Positions 17,272 through 26,315 of a DNA stretch of 64,000 nucleotides are shown piece by piece. Within the stretch, counting starts at the first letter, position 1, and every line of letters begins with the position of its first letter. The notes under the pieces are model-generated. The model saw only the letters and a list, made by a program, of their open reading frames with translations, was not told where the DNA came from and ran no database searches. The position numbers and the translations under genes were made by a program. Location of the stretch: the NCBI RefSeq assembly GCF_947495725.1, contig NZ_CANLZZ010000004.1, positions 248,001-312,000 on the forward strand. The letters run 5' to 3'. This stretch comes from an uncultured Lutibacter sp. Lineage in GTDB: Bacteria > Bacteroidota > Bacteroidia > Flavobacteriales > Flavobacteriaceae.

Positions 17272-18624
17272 ACGAACTATTTCTTTGAATTTTTCAAAAT
17301 CTAAACCTCCATAATTACCCGAACTCATTAATAATAAAGCTGTATTCTCTAAACTTTGAGAAAATAAATAATTTCTAAATTCCTCAGGATTTGTGTAAAT
17401 AATTAAATCTTCTCTATTAAAAGCCTCTTTAATTTGGTCTATAGAAACTTCTTCTAGTTTTTTAATTTCAATAGCGTGTGGAGAGTAAAACACAACAGCT
17501 TTATCCGCTGCATTTAGTGCTCCCTCGTACTCATTTAAAAACTCCGCATTTAAACTACTATAGGTATGTAATTCCAAACAAGCCAACACAGTTCTTTCTG
17601 TATATTGATCTTTAACCGCATTTGTTGTGGCTTCAACTTTACTTGGTGAATGTGCAAAATCTTTAAAAATTACTGTTGAATTATTCTCTACAATTTTTTC
17701 CAAACGTTTACTTGCGCCTTTAAAAGTTGCAATTGCTTCATAAAAATCCTCCTCTCCAATTCCCATATGTTGGCAAATCCATTTTGCACCAGCCATATTC
17801 TGCAAATTGTGTTTTCCAAAAATTTCTAAAGGCATTTCTCCTTCAGGTGTTTCAATAAAAGTTGTTCCGTTTACAATTTTATGTTCTGGTGTTGCATACG
17901 GGTATTTTTTTATTGGACTTTCGGAATTCTCAACTACATTTTTCACCTCATCATCTTCTTCATTATACACCATAATTCCTCCATTTGTTAACGAATCTGT
18001 AAAAGTGGAAAACTGTTCTACATAGTTTTCAAAGGTTGGAAATACGTTTATGTGATCCCAAGCAATTCCACTAATTAAAGCAATATTTGGTTTATATAAA
18101 TGAAATTTTGGGCGTAAATCTATTGGCGAACTCAAATATTCATCACCTTCTAACACCATAAATTCATTTTCTTCGGTTAAATGAACCATAGTATCAAAGC
18201 CATCTAACTGAGCTCCAACCATATAATCAACTTCCACAGAATGGTAATTTAATACGTGTAAAATCATTGAAGTTATGGTAGTTTTTCCGTGAGAACCACC
18301 AATAACCACACGTGTTTTATCCTTACTTTGCTCATATAAAAATTCTGGATACGAATATATTTTTAAACCTAACTCTTTTGCCTTTAACAACTCTGGGTTA
18401 TCACCTTTTGCGTGCATTCCTAAAATAACAGCATCAATATTTGAGTGTAATTTATTTGGAAACCAACCAAATTCTTTTGGTAATAAACCTCTTTTATCTA
18501 AACGCGATTTAGAAGGTTCAAAAATAGTATCATCACTTCCCGTAATTTGGTATCCTTTTTGTTGTAGAGCAATAGCAAGGTTGTGCATAGCACTTCCTCC
18601 AATAGCAATAAAATGTATATTCAT
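17269..18624 (-). CDS. mpl: UDP-N-acetylmuramate:L-Ala-gamma-D-Glu-meso-DAP ligase Mpl
   Basis: A 451-residue Mur-ligase family enzyme. The N-terminal Rossmann part reads IHFIAIGGSAMHNLAIAL, and TGSDD follows. The P-loop is VVIGGSHGKTTITSMI (about 107-122), with the Mur-type VLEGDEYLSSP and the central-domain HINVFPTFENYVEQF after it. The third domain contains FKDFAHSPSKVEAT. The shorter length and GSAMHNLA rather than MurC's GMSGIA pattern favour Mpl over MurC. Mpl joins recycled tripeptide to UDP-MurNAc in the cytoplasm for reuse in peptidoglycan. It is a single gene, divergent from the alpha-2-macroglobulin gene. Confidence 0.88.
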   Translation of the reverse strand: MNIHFIAIGGSAMHNLAIALQQKGYQITGSDDTIFEPSKSRLDKRGLLPKEFGWFPNKLHSNIDAVILGMHAKGDNPELLKAKELGLKIYSYPEFLYEQSKDKTRVVIGGSHGKTTITSMILHVLNYHSVEVDYMVGAQLDGFDTMVHLTEENEFMVLEGDEYLSSPIDLRPKFHLYKPNIALISGIAWDHINVFPTFENYVEQFSTFTDSLTNGGIMVYNEEDDEVKNVVENSESPIKKYPYATPEHKIVNGTTFIETPEGEMPLEIFGKHNLQNMAGAKWICQHMGIGEEDFYEAIATFKGASKRLEKIVENNSTVIFKDFAHSPSKVEATTNAVKDQYTERTVLACLELHTYSSLNAEFLNEYEGALNAADKAVVFYSPHAIEIKKLEEVSIDQIKEAFNREDLIIYTNPEEFRNYLFSQSLENTALLLMSSGNYGGLDFEKFKEIVR

Positions 18625-18790
18625 TCTAAAAATTTTGTAGGGTAAATGTACAAAATACCTGTTAAAATTTTTATTAAATTAGAAAACACTAATTGACAAA
18701 CTTACTTTACTAATTAGTAGTGGTAGTTTACTCAATATTACATATGCAAATTACTTTATAAAAGTATATTAGCTATCTAAAATTACAATT

Positions 18791-21700
18791 ATGAAAAAAA
18801 TTGCCTTAACTATAATGACAATAATTTTATTTTCAAACATATCAAAAGCTCAACAATTTGAAGACTTTAGCAAGTTATGGAAAGATGTTCAACAACTTGA
18901 AGAAAAGTCATTACCAAAATCGGCTTTAAAAGTGGTTGAAACAATTTATAAAAAAGCCAGTAAGGATAATAACTCTGCACAACTAATAAAATCATTATTA
19001 TATAAATCTAAGTTTGCATTAATTTTAGAAGAAAACGCCCAATTAACAATTGTAAATCAATTTAAAACAGAAATTGAAAAAGCCAAAACTCCAACTAAAA
19101 ATATATTAGAAAGTGTTTTAGCAAACTTGTACTGGCAATATTTTCAACAAAATAGATGGAAGTTTTACAACAGAACAAAAACTTCTGAAAAAGTAGATAC
19201 TATAGATTTTAGAACTTGGGATTTGGAAACTTTGTTTACAGAAATTCACACTCATTTTCAAAACTCATTACAAAATGGAATTATTCTTCAACAAACTAAT
19301 TTAGAAGAATTTAATGCTATTTTACATTTACAAAAAGACTCAAAAATTTACAGACCATCGTTATTTGATTTTATTGCCAACAATGCTTTAGACTTTTATA
19401 AAACTAACGAAAACACAATTACAAAACCCGCCAATAAATTTGAAGTAAATCCAAAAGATTTTGATCGTTTTTACGAAAAAAACACCAACTATAATTTACA
19501 TAAAGATCAACAATCACTTCAATTAAATGCGTTAAAAATTCACCAAGATTTAATTTCATTTCATCATAATACAAAAGATTCAAATGCATTTGTTTTAGCA
19601 GAACTAGATCGCCTACATTTTTTAAATGAACACGCTTATTTTGAAGAAAAAAATGAGTTGTATTTTGAAAAATTAACACACCTTAAAAGTGAATTTAAAT
19701 TACACGAAGCATCAACTCTTATTGATTTTGAAATTGCTACAGTTCACTTTAAAGAAGGAATACTATATAACTCCAAAACGAATAAAGAAGCTCAATTTAA
19801 AAAAGCCAAAGCGTTAGATATTTGTAATTTGGCAATTGAAAAATTCCCGAACAGCAAAGGATCTGAAAAATGTAAAAACCTAAAATCCACAATTATTCAG
19901 CCCGAATTAAGAATTACCGCTGAAAAACATATTCCATTTAATTTACCAAGTAAATTTTTAGTTTCATATCAAAATATAAATAACTTAAAAACTTTTATTT
20001 ATAATATTACCGATAAGGAAATTAAAACCTTTAATAAAATATACAATGATTCTGAAAAAGCTAATTTTATAAATAACCTTACAAAGTTTAACACTTTTAG
20101 TAGCTCTTTAAAAAATGAAAAAGATTACCAACAGCATAGCACAGAAATTGTATTATCCCCTCTAAAAAATGGCAAGTTTTTAATTGTTTGTTCTCCTAAT
20201 TCAGAAATTAATAAAGAATCAATTTTTGCTACTTCTATTATTCAAAGCACAAACATTTCATTGGTTCAAAAAAATACTCCAGAAAAAAATATATTTCAGG
20301 TAATTAACAGAAATACAGGAGAACCTATTATTGACGCTAAAATTTCAGTTAACAACTATAATACAGGTAGATATAACAAAGCTATTTCAAAAAAATTTAC
20401 AACTAATAAATTTGGTGAGTTTAGTTTTAAAACTAATAAGTACCATAGAAATGTAATTATTTATGTAAAAACCGATACCGAAAAAGCCTCCTTTGGCGAT
20501 TACTATTTTAATGAAAACAGAAATCCACAAATTGAAAAAAATAAAAATCACCAAATAACTGTTAAACCATTTATTTTTACAGATAGAAGTATCTATAGAC
20601 CAGGACAAACGGTTCATTTTAAAGCTATTTTTATTGAAAAGTCTGGCGATAAATCAATTCCTTATAGTAATAAAGATGTTACCGCCACTCTATTTAATGT
20701 AAATAATGAAGAAGTAAAAGAACTTCCTTTAAAAACAAATGAATTTGGTTCGGTAAGTGGTAGTTTTATAATTCCAAATAATGGACTACTTGGCCAACAT
20801 TATCTAAAATTAGAAACAAATAAGAATTTTAGAAACAATTTTTATTTTTCCGTTGAAGAATACAAACGTCCAAAATTTGAAGCTGAATTTAACCCGGTAA
20901 CCGAAACTTTTAAAGTAAACGATTCGGTAACCATAAAAGGAAATGCAACAGCTTTTGCTGGAAGCTCAATTTCAGAAGCAAAAGTAACTTACAGAGTTCA
21001 TAGAAAAGTAGTGTATCCACGTTGGTATTATTGGTACAGACCTTTATTTAATGGGTCCGAACCTATGGAAATTACACACGGAGAAACTTTCACAGATAAT
21101 GAAGGTAATTTTGAAATTACTTTTAATGCTATACCAGATAAAAGCTCAAAAAAAGAAGACAAACCTATTTTTAATTATGAAATTGAGGCTGATATAACTG
21201 ATATTAATGGTGAAACTAGAAGCGCTTCTACTGTAGTAAAAGTTGGGTATCACACGCTAACTTTAAACACCTCAATAAATGAGCAAATTGATGCCAAAAG
21301 TAAAAATCACAAAATTTCAATTGAATCTATAAACCTTAATGGTGAATATGCGCCTACAAAAGGAACATTAAAAATCTTTAAGTTACAAGCTCCCCAAAAC
21401 GTGTTAAGAAAAAGACCTTGGAAAGCTCCAGATTATCAAATTATTTCAAAAGAGGAATATCAAACCTTATTTCCTCACGAACCTTATACCGATGAAGAAA
21501 ATAACATTATTATTTGGAAAAAAGGAACACTTGTTTTTGAAACAAAATTTGACACCGAAAAAAGCAAAGAAATTCTATTAAAAAAGATAAAAAATTGGAA
21601 AGTTGGTAACTATATTATCGAAGTTGAAGCGAATGATAAATTCAATCAAAAAATTGAAGATAAAGCACGTTTTATAGTTTTTAACTCTAAAAAACCACAA

Positions 21701-24700
21701 ATTTCAGACAATCAATTATTTGAAATTAGAAAAGATAAAAACAGTTATAAACCAACTGAGTTTGTTTCTCTAAAACTGGGTTCAGCATCTAATAATATGG
21801 CTGTAACTGTTGCGATAGAAAAGAATCATAAAATTGTAAGTCAGCAAATTGTTAATTTAAATAATGAAGTTAAATTCATTAAAATTCCTATAACACAAGA
21901 AGATTTAGGTGGTTTTGCCATTAAATATAGTTTTTCTAATTACAACGAATTTAAAAGTGGAACTGTTCAAATTCCTGTACCACACGCCATAAATAATTTA
22001 CAAATTGAAACTCAAACTTTTAGAGATAAATTACAACCAGGAACAGAAGAAACTTGGAGTTTTAATATAAAAGGTAAAAATACCGACAAAGTAACTGCAG
22101 AAATATTGGCAAGTATGTATGATGCATCTTTAGACGAATTTAAATCGCATAATTGGAGTTTTAATCCCATTCAATATGCTTCTTATTATAGTTATAATAA
22201 TTGGAATAGTTTAAACTCTTACGGAAACACCAACTTTAGAGTTCATAATTTAACTAGAAATTATTATAACAATCCTACTCAAAATTTTGATGAATTAAAT
22301 TGGTTTGGACTTCATTTTGGGAATAGAAATATTAGAATTCGAGGAATGGCTTCTATGGCCAAAAGATCCAATGAAATTGTCATAGTAGAAGAATTTGCAG
22401 AAGTTGAAGAAATGGCGATTGAAACTACCGAAGCAGATATGCAGGAAAAAGTTATGATTAGAGGAAATACCGCAATAAACAATGCCGAAGTTCTTTATAT
22501 AGTTGATGGTGTTATAGTTAAAGGAAACCCTAATTTAACCCCTAACGAAATAGGAAGTATTAATGTTTTAAAAGATGAAGCCGCAACATCTTTATACGGC
22601 GCGAGAGCTGCAAATGGAGTAATAATTATTTCAACAAAAAGTGGACAAAAAAAGCTAGAAAAGGAATTAGGAAAAGTACAAGCAAGAAAAAACTTTAAAG
22701 AAACAGCTTTCTTTTTTCCACATTTAAAAACAGATAAAGAAGGTAACATAAGTTTTAGTTTTACAATGCCAGAAGCTTTAACGCGCTGGAAATTACAACT
22801 AATAGCGCATACAAAAGAACTGGCTACAGGAACAAAAACATTAACAACCGTTACCCAAAAAGAGTTAATGGTATTACCTAACCCTCCTCGTTTTTTACGT
22901 GAAGGTGATGTTTTACAGTTTTCGAGTAAAATTTCAAATTTATCGAACAAAGCGTTAAATGGCGTTGCTCAACTAGTTTTAACAGATGCTATTTCAGGAA
23001 AAGAAATCAATCACTTAATTGATAGTGAAGTAACGACACAAAACTTTATAGTTGATGCTAAAGGAAATACTAATGTAAATTGGACATTAACTATTCCTGA
23101 TAATATTCAAGCTGTACAATATAAAATTGTTGCTAAAGCAGGTGAATTTTCTGATGGAGAACAAAATGTATTACCAGTTTTATCTAACCGAATGTTAGTT
23201 ACAGAAACCTTACCAATGTGGGTTCGTACCAACCAAACAAAAACATTTACGCTAGATAAATTAAGAAACAATAATTCACCTACATTAAAGAATCATAAAT
23301 TAACTTTGGAGATTACTTCCAATCCGGCTTGGTATGCAATTCAAAGTTTACCGTATTTAATGGAATATCCGTATGAATGTGCAGAGCAAACATTCTCGCG
23401 TTATTATGCAAATAAATTGGCAAGCCATATTGCAAATTCAAATCCACGTATTCAGGAAGTATTTAATCTTTGGAAAACAAGTGATGCGTTGGTTTCTAAT
23501 TTAGAGAAGAATGAAGAATTAAAATCAATTATTATTCAAGAAACGCCTTGGTTACGTGATGCACAAAGTGAAACCGAGCAAAAGAAACGAATAGGTTTGT
23601 TATTCGATTTGAATAAAATGAAAAACGAGCAAGAAATTGCTATCAATAAACTAAAAGAATTACAATTTAGCAATGGTGGTTTTCCTTGGTTTAAAGGAAG
23701 TAAATATCCGAACCGATATATTACACAGCACATTGCTTCAAGTTACGGTCACCTTAAAAAGCTTAATGTCATTCTGAACGATAGTGAAGAATCTAAAATG
23801 ATGACAAAAGCTGTCAAATTTTTAGATGATGAAATTTTAGTCGATTACATCAAACTTTTAGAAAATGCTAAAAAAATAAGAGACAAAGCCAAAACAAAAG
23901 CTACAGGAATTAAAGCTGAACAAGAATATTTAGAAAAAAATAATATAGGCCATACACAACTTCATTACTTGTATATGAGAAGTTTTTATAATGAAGTTGA
24001 AATCTCTTCAAAAGTTCAAAAAGCAGTGGATTATTACACCAAACAATCTGCAACTTATTGGACAGATTTTAATCTTTATTCAAAAGGAATGATTGCATTG
24101 GTTCAATATAGAAATGAGAATAAAACAATCACTTCTGATATATTAAAATCGTTAAAAGAAAACAGCATAACTTCCGAAGAATTAGGAATGTATTGGAAAG
24201 AAAATGCACCAAGTTGGTTCTGGTATCAATCGCCAATTGAAACACAAGCTTTAATGATAGAAGTTTTCGCTGAAGCTGGAAATGTCATACTGAGTGAAAC
24301 GAAGAATCTAGAAGCAATTGATAACTTAAAAATCTGGTTATTAAAAAACAAGCAAACCAACAGTTGGAAAACTACCAAAGCAACTGCTGAAGCTGTTTAT
24401 GCTCTATTATTACAAGGAAGTGATTGGCTTTCGGTTAATGAATCTGTTGAAGTTACTGTTGGAACTCAAAAAATAGAACCTTCAAAATTAGAAAACGTAA
24501 AAATTGAAGCAGGAACTGGTTATTATAAAACTTCGTGGAATGGAAATGAAATTACTCCTGAAATGGGAGAAGTTACAATTTCGAAAAAAGATGAAGGAAT
24601 TGCTTGGGGAGGTTTATACTGGCAATACTTTGAAGATTTAGACAAAATTACTTCGGCTGAAACTCCTTTAAAATTAGGTAAGAAATTATTCTTAAAACAG

Positions 24701-25087
24701 AATACTGATACCGGTAAAGAATTAACTGAAATAACTGAAAACACAAATTTAAAAGTTGGTGATTTAATTACCGTTAGAGTTGAATTAAAAGCCGACAGAC
24801 CAATGGAATTTGTACATATGAAAGATATGCGAGCAAGTGGTTTAGAACCAATAAATGTAATCTCTAGTTATAAATGGCAAGATGGTTTAGGCTATTACGA
24901 AAGTTCAAAAGATGCTTCAAATAACTTTTTTATGGAACGTTTACCAAAAGGTGTATATGTTTTTGAATACGATTTACGTGTAAATAACGCCGGAAACTTT
25001 AGCAATGGAATTACTACGATACAAAGTATGTACGCTCCAGAATTTAGTAGCCATAGCGAAGGTGTAAGAATTGAGGTTGGAGAATAA
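18791..25087 (+). CDS. Giant bacterial alpha-2-macroglobulin with inserted TonB-plug module
   Basis: A 2098-residue secreted protein with a signal peptide (1-20, ending SKAQ). The first 370 residues are helical and precede the macroglobulin-like domains; the MG2 signature FTDRSIYRPGQTVHFKAI is near residue 595. The A2M region begins FFFPHLKTDKEGNISFSFTM near 1308, and the thioester domain carries YPYECAEQTFSRYY with Cys1530, Glu1532 and Gln1533, so an internal thioester can form. Bacterial A2Ms trap attacking proteases in the envelope. Unusual: residues about 1221-1286 are a complete TonB-plug-like module (VLYIVDGVIV, then SINVLKDEAATSLYGARAAN and GVIIISTKSG) between the MG and A2M parts. Residues 1660-1668 and 1832-1840 are translated pieces of an intergenic repeat. 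The usual partner pbpC is not adjacent. Confidence 0.92.
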   Translation: MKKIALTIMTIILFSNISKAQQFEDFSKLWKDVQQLEEKSLPKSALKVVETIYKKASKDNNSAQLIKSLLYKSKFALILEENAQLTIVNQFKTEIEKAKTPTKNILESVLANLYWQYFQQNRWKFYNRTKTSEKVDTIDFRTWDLETLFTEIHTHFQNSLQNGIILQQTNLEEFNAILHLQKDSKIYRPSLFDFIANNALDFYKTNENTITKPANKFEVNPKDFDRFYEKNTNYNLHKDQQSLQLNALKIHQDLISFHHNTKDSNAFVLAELDRLHFLNEHAYFEEKNELYFEKLTHLKSEFKLHEASTLIDFEIATVHFKEGILYNSKTNKEAQFKKAKALDICNLAIEKFPNSKGSEKCKNLKSTIIQPELRITAEKHIPFNLPSKFLVSYQNINNLKTFIYNITDKEIKTFNKIYNDSEKANFINNLTKFNTFSSSLKNEKDYQQHSTEIVLSPLKNGKFLIVCSPNSEINKESIFATSIIQSTNISLVQKNTPEKNIFQVINRNTGEPIIDAKISVNNYNTGRYNKAISKKFTTNKFGEFSFKTNKYHRNVIIYVKTDTEKASFGDYYFNENRNPQIEKNKNHQITVKPFIFTDRSIYRPGQTVHFKAIFIEKSGDKSIPYSNKDVTATLFNVNNEEVKELPLKTNEFGSVSGSFIIPNNGLLGQHYLKLETNKNFRNNFYFSVEEYKRPKFEAEFNPVTETFKVNDSVTIKGNATAFAGSSISEAKVTYRVHRKVVYPRWYYWYRPLFNGSEPMEITHGETFTDNEGNFEITFNAIPDKSSKKEDKPIFNYEIEADITDINGETRSASTVVKVGYHTLTLNTSINEQIDAKSKNHKISIESINLNGEYAPTKGTLKIFKLQAPQNVLRKRPWKAPDYQIISKEEYQTLFPHEPYTDEENNIIIWKKGTLVFETKFDTEKSKEILLKKIKNWKVGNYIIEVEANDKFNQKIEDKARFIVFNSKKPQISDNQLFEIRKDKNSYKPTEFVSLKLGSASNNMAVTVAIEKNHKIVSQQIVNLNNEVKFIKIPITQEDLGGFAIKYSFSNYNEFKSGTVQIPVPHAINNLQIETQTFRDKLQPGTEETWSFNIKGKNTDKVTAEILASMYDASLDEFKSHNWSFNPIQYASYYSYNNWNSLNSYGNTNFRVHNLTRNYYNNPTQNFDELNWFGLHFGNRNIRIRGMASMAKRSNEIVIVEEFAEVEEMAIETTEADMQEKVMIRGNTAINNAEVLYIVDGVIVKGNPNLTPNEIGSINVLKDEAATSLYGARAANGVIIISTKSGQKKLEKELGKVQARKNFKETAFFFPHLKTDKEGNISFSFTMPEALTRWKLQLIAHTKELATGTKTLTTVTQKELMVLPNPPRFLREGDVLQFSSKISNLSNKALNGVAQLVLTDAISGKEINHLIDSEVTTQNFIVDAKGNTNVNWTLTIPDNIQAVQYKIVAKAGEFSDGEQNVLPVLSNRMLVTETLPMWVRTNQTKTFTLDKLRNNNSPTLKNHKLTLEITSNPAWYAIQSLPYLMEYPYECAEQTFSRYYANKLASHIANSNPRIQEVFNLWKTSDALVSNLEKNEELKSIIIQETPWLRDAQSETEQKKRIGLLFDLNKMKNEQEIAINKLKELQFSNGGFPWFKGSKYPNRYITQHIASSYGHLKKLNVILNDSEESKMMTKAVKFLDDEILVDYIKLLENAKKIRDKAKTKATGIKAEQEYLEKNNIGHTQLHYLYMRSFYNEVEISSKVQKAVDYYTKQSATYWTDFNLYSKGMIALVQYRNENKTITSDILKSLKENSITSEELGMYWKENAPSWFWYQSPIETQALMIEVFAEAGNVILSETKNLEAIDNLKIWLLKNKQTNSWKTTKATAEAVYALLLQGSDWLSVNESVEVTVGTQKIEPSKLENVKIEAGTGYYKTSWNGNEITPEMGEVTISKKDEGIAWGGLYWQYFEDLDKITSAETPLKLGKKLFLKQNTDTGKELTEITENTNLKVGDLITVRVELKADRPMEFVHMKDMRASGLEPINVISSYKWQDGLGYYESSKDASNNFFMERLPKGVYVFEYDLRVNNAGNFSNGITTIQSMYAPEFSSHSEGVRIEVGE
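23768..23794 (+). repeat. Palindromic-repeat arm translated inside the A2M gene (copy 1)
   Basis: GTCATTCTGAACGATAGTGA followed by AGAATCT matches the left arm of the intergenic repeat at 25117-25395. It is read in frame as VILNDSEES (residues 1660-1668). Only one arm is recognisable. Confidence 0.7.
24284..24310 (+). repeat. Palindromic-repeat arm translated inside the A2M gene (copy 2)
   Basis: GTCATACTGAGTGAAACGAA followed by GAATCTA is a second arm-like piece, read in frame as VILSETKNL (residues 1832-1840). It uses the same frame relative to the repeat as copy 1, since VIL begins both. Confidence 0.7.
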
Positions 25088-25116
25088 TTAATGTTTGATT
25101 TTGAAATAAAAATTTA

Positions 25117-25395
25117 TCATTCTGAATGAAACACAGTGAAATGAAGAATCTTACGCTCTTTAAAAATTTAGATTCTTCGATATCGCTCAGAATGACAACG
25201 TACTAATAACACCCTATCATTCTGAATGAAACACAGTGAAATGAAGAATCTTACACTCTTTAAAAATTTAGATTCTTCGATATCGCTCAGAATGACAACG
25301 TAATAATAACACCCTGTCATTCTGAATGAAACACAGTGAAATGAAGAATCTTACGCTCTTTAAAAATTTAGATTCTTCGATATCGCTCAGAATTA
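25117..25395. repeat. Three tandem 79-bp palindromic repeats, period 100 bp
   Basis: Copies lie at 25117-25195, 25217-25295 and 25317-25395, exactly 100 bp apart. Each has a left arm TCATTCTGA...GAAGAATCT and a right arm AGATTCTTC...CTCAGAATGA that are inverted repeats, around a loop with TCTTTAAAAATT. The 21-bp spacers (caacgta..taataacaccct) are also near identical. Copy 3 has lost the last bases of its right arm. The array fills the 312-bp gap between the convergent A2M and LEA genes and may act as a two-way terminator or mRNA 3' stabiliser. Confidence 0.9.
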
Positions 25396-25399
25396 CATT

Positions 25400-25858
25400 T
25401 TACAGCTTAATCTTAATAGTTTCAGTTTCATCTACATCATAAAAATTAGAAAAACCAAAAACTTTATAAATTATTTTACCTTGGTATTTTACATCTATCT
25501 TTTTGCTAAAAAGACTGCCAATTAAACCTCCTAAATTTTTATTTGAAAAAATACTATCTGTTGGAATATTAACTTTTAAAGGAATGGTAAATTCTTCTTT
25601 TGCTGGTACCTCAAAACTTTCAGAAGAAACTGTTGCCATTTCATTTCCATTTACAAAAACCTTAATTCCATCCGCTTTTAATTCACCGCCAATAACATTC
25701 GGATTTTTAAAAAGCGCATCGCCTTTTATAGTTATATAGGTTTTCGTTGATTCTATAACCTTAATATTATTTACACCTCTAAATTCTGGAGATTCTTTTA
25801 TCGAACAACCAATAATAATAAATGCAAAAGTTAAAACTAAAAGTGTTTTTTTTATCAT
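25400..25858 (-). CDS. LEA type 2 family lipoprotein
   Basis: I chose the ATG at 25858 (152 residues), which follows an AAAGGAA stretch; a TTG at 25885 would only lengthen the signal peptide. The N-terminus MIKKTLLVLTFAFIIIGC is a lipoprotein signal with the lipobox cysteine at about residue 18. The rest resembles LEA14/WHy-type beta-sandwich domains: NIKVIESTKTYITIKGDALF, KNPNVIGGELKADGIKVFVN, FTIPLKVNIPTDSIF. Envelope-anchored; role unknown. Its 3' end abuts the last palindromic repeat. Confidence 0.78.
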   Translation of the reverse strand: MIKKTLLVLTFAFIIIGCSIKESPEFRGVNNIKVIESTKTYITIKGDALFKNPNVIGGELKADGIKVFVNGNEMATVSSESFEVPAKEEFTIPLKVNIPTDSIFSNKNLGGLIGSLFSKKIDVKYQGKIIYKVFGFSNFYDVDETETIKIKL

Positions 25859-25894
25859 TTCCTTTGTGTTATTTACAATAAACAAATAAACAAA

Positions 25895-26260
25895 TTATTT
25901 ATTTTTTAAAATAGAATTAACACTTTTTTTACTAGACTTTGCAAAAGGATTAAAGTCTAATGCTTTTTGGATCCAATATTCTAGATCCGCATCCAAATCC
26001 AGTGCATCATCATCCAAATAAACATAACCTTTCATTGGCCTACCTTTAAAGGTCATTTCTTTACAACCTTTTTTTGTTAATGCTTCAGCATACTTTTCGG
26101 TTCCAATTCTAGCCATTAATTCATTTTTTATAATTCCAACACACATTTTATCTTCAACCATAAAGCATAAACCTCCAAACATTTTCTTTTCATAAAAATT
26201 AACATTTTTATCTGTTAAACATCTATTTATTCTATCTGCTAAATGTTGATTATATGCCAT
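25895..26260 (-). CDS. TfoX/Sxy N-terminal domain protein
   Basis: A 121-residue protein matching the TfoX N-terminal domain: NFYEKKMFGGLCFMVEDKMC (about 21-40), VGIIKNELMARIG, and the C-terminal RPMKGYVYLDDDALD. In gamma-proteobacteria TfoX/Sxy controls competence, but single-domain homologs like this are widespread and have no proven role in Bacteroidota. A basic tail (AKSSKKSVNSILKNK) may bind nucleic acid. It diverges from kdsA and starts 36 bp after the stop side of the LEA lipoprotein promoter region. Confidence 0.8.
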   Translation of the reverse strand: MAYNQHLADRINRCLTDKNVNFYEKKMFGGLCFMVEDKMCVGIIKNELMARIGTEKYAEALTKKGCKEMTFKGRPMKGYVYLDDDALDLDADLEYWIQKALDFNPFAKSSKKSVNSILKNK

Positions 26261-26292
26261 CTTTTAATTTTTAAAACTTTAAATATTAACTG

Positions 26293-26300
26293 TACATTTG
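26293..26300 (+). promoter_or_regulatory. -7 promoter element of kdsA
   Basis: TACATTTG matches TAnnTTTG, 15 bp before the ATG chosen for kdsA. No TTG was found at the expected -33 spacing. Confidence 0.45.
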
Positions 26301-26315
26301 CATAAAAATATAAAA

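Noticed and set aside
17269-18624. Calling the Mur ligase MurC
   Set aside because: The GSAMHNLA opening and the absence of neighbouring division/cell-wall genes fit Mpl better.
25117-25395. The three tandem repeats as a CRISPR array
   Set aside because: The units are 79-bp palindromes with near-identical 21-bp spacers; CRISPR spacers differ from one another and no cas genes are present.
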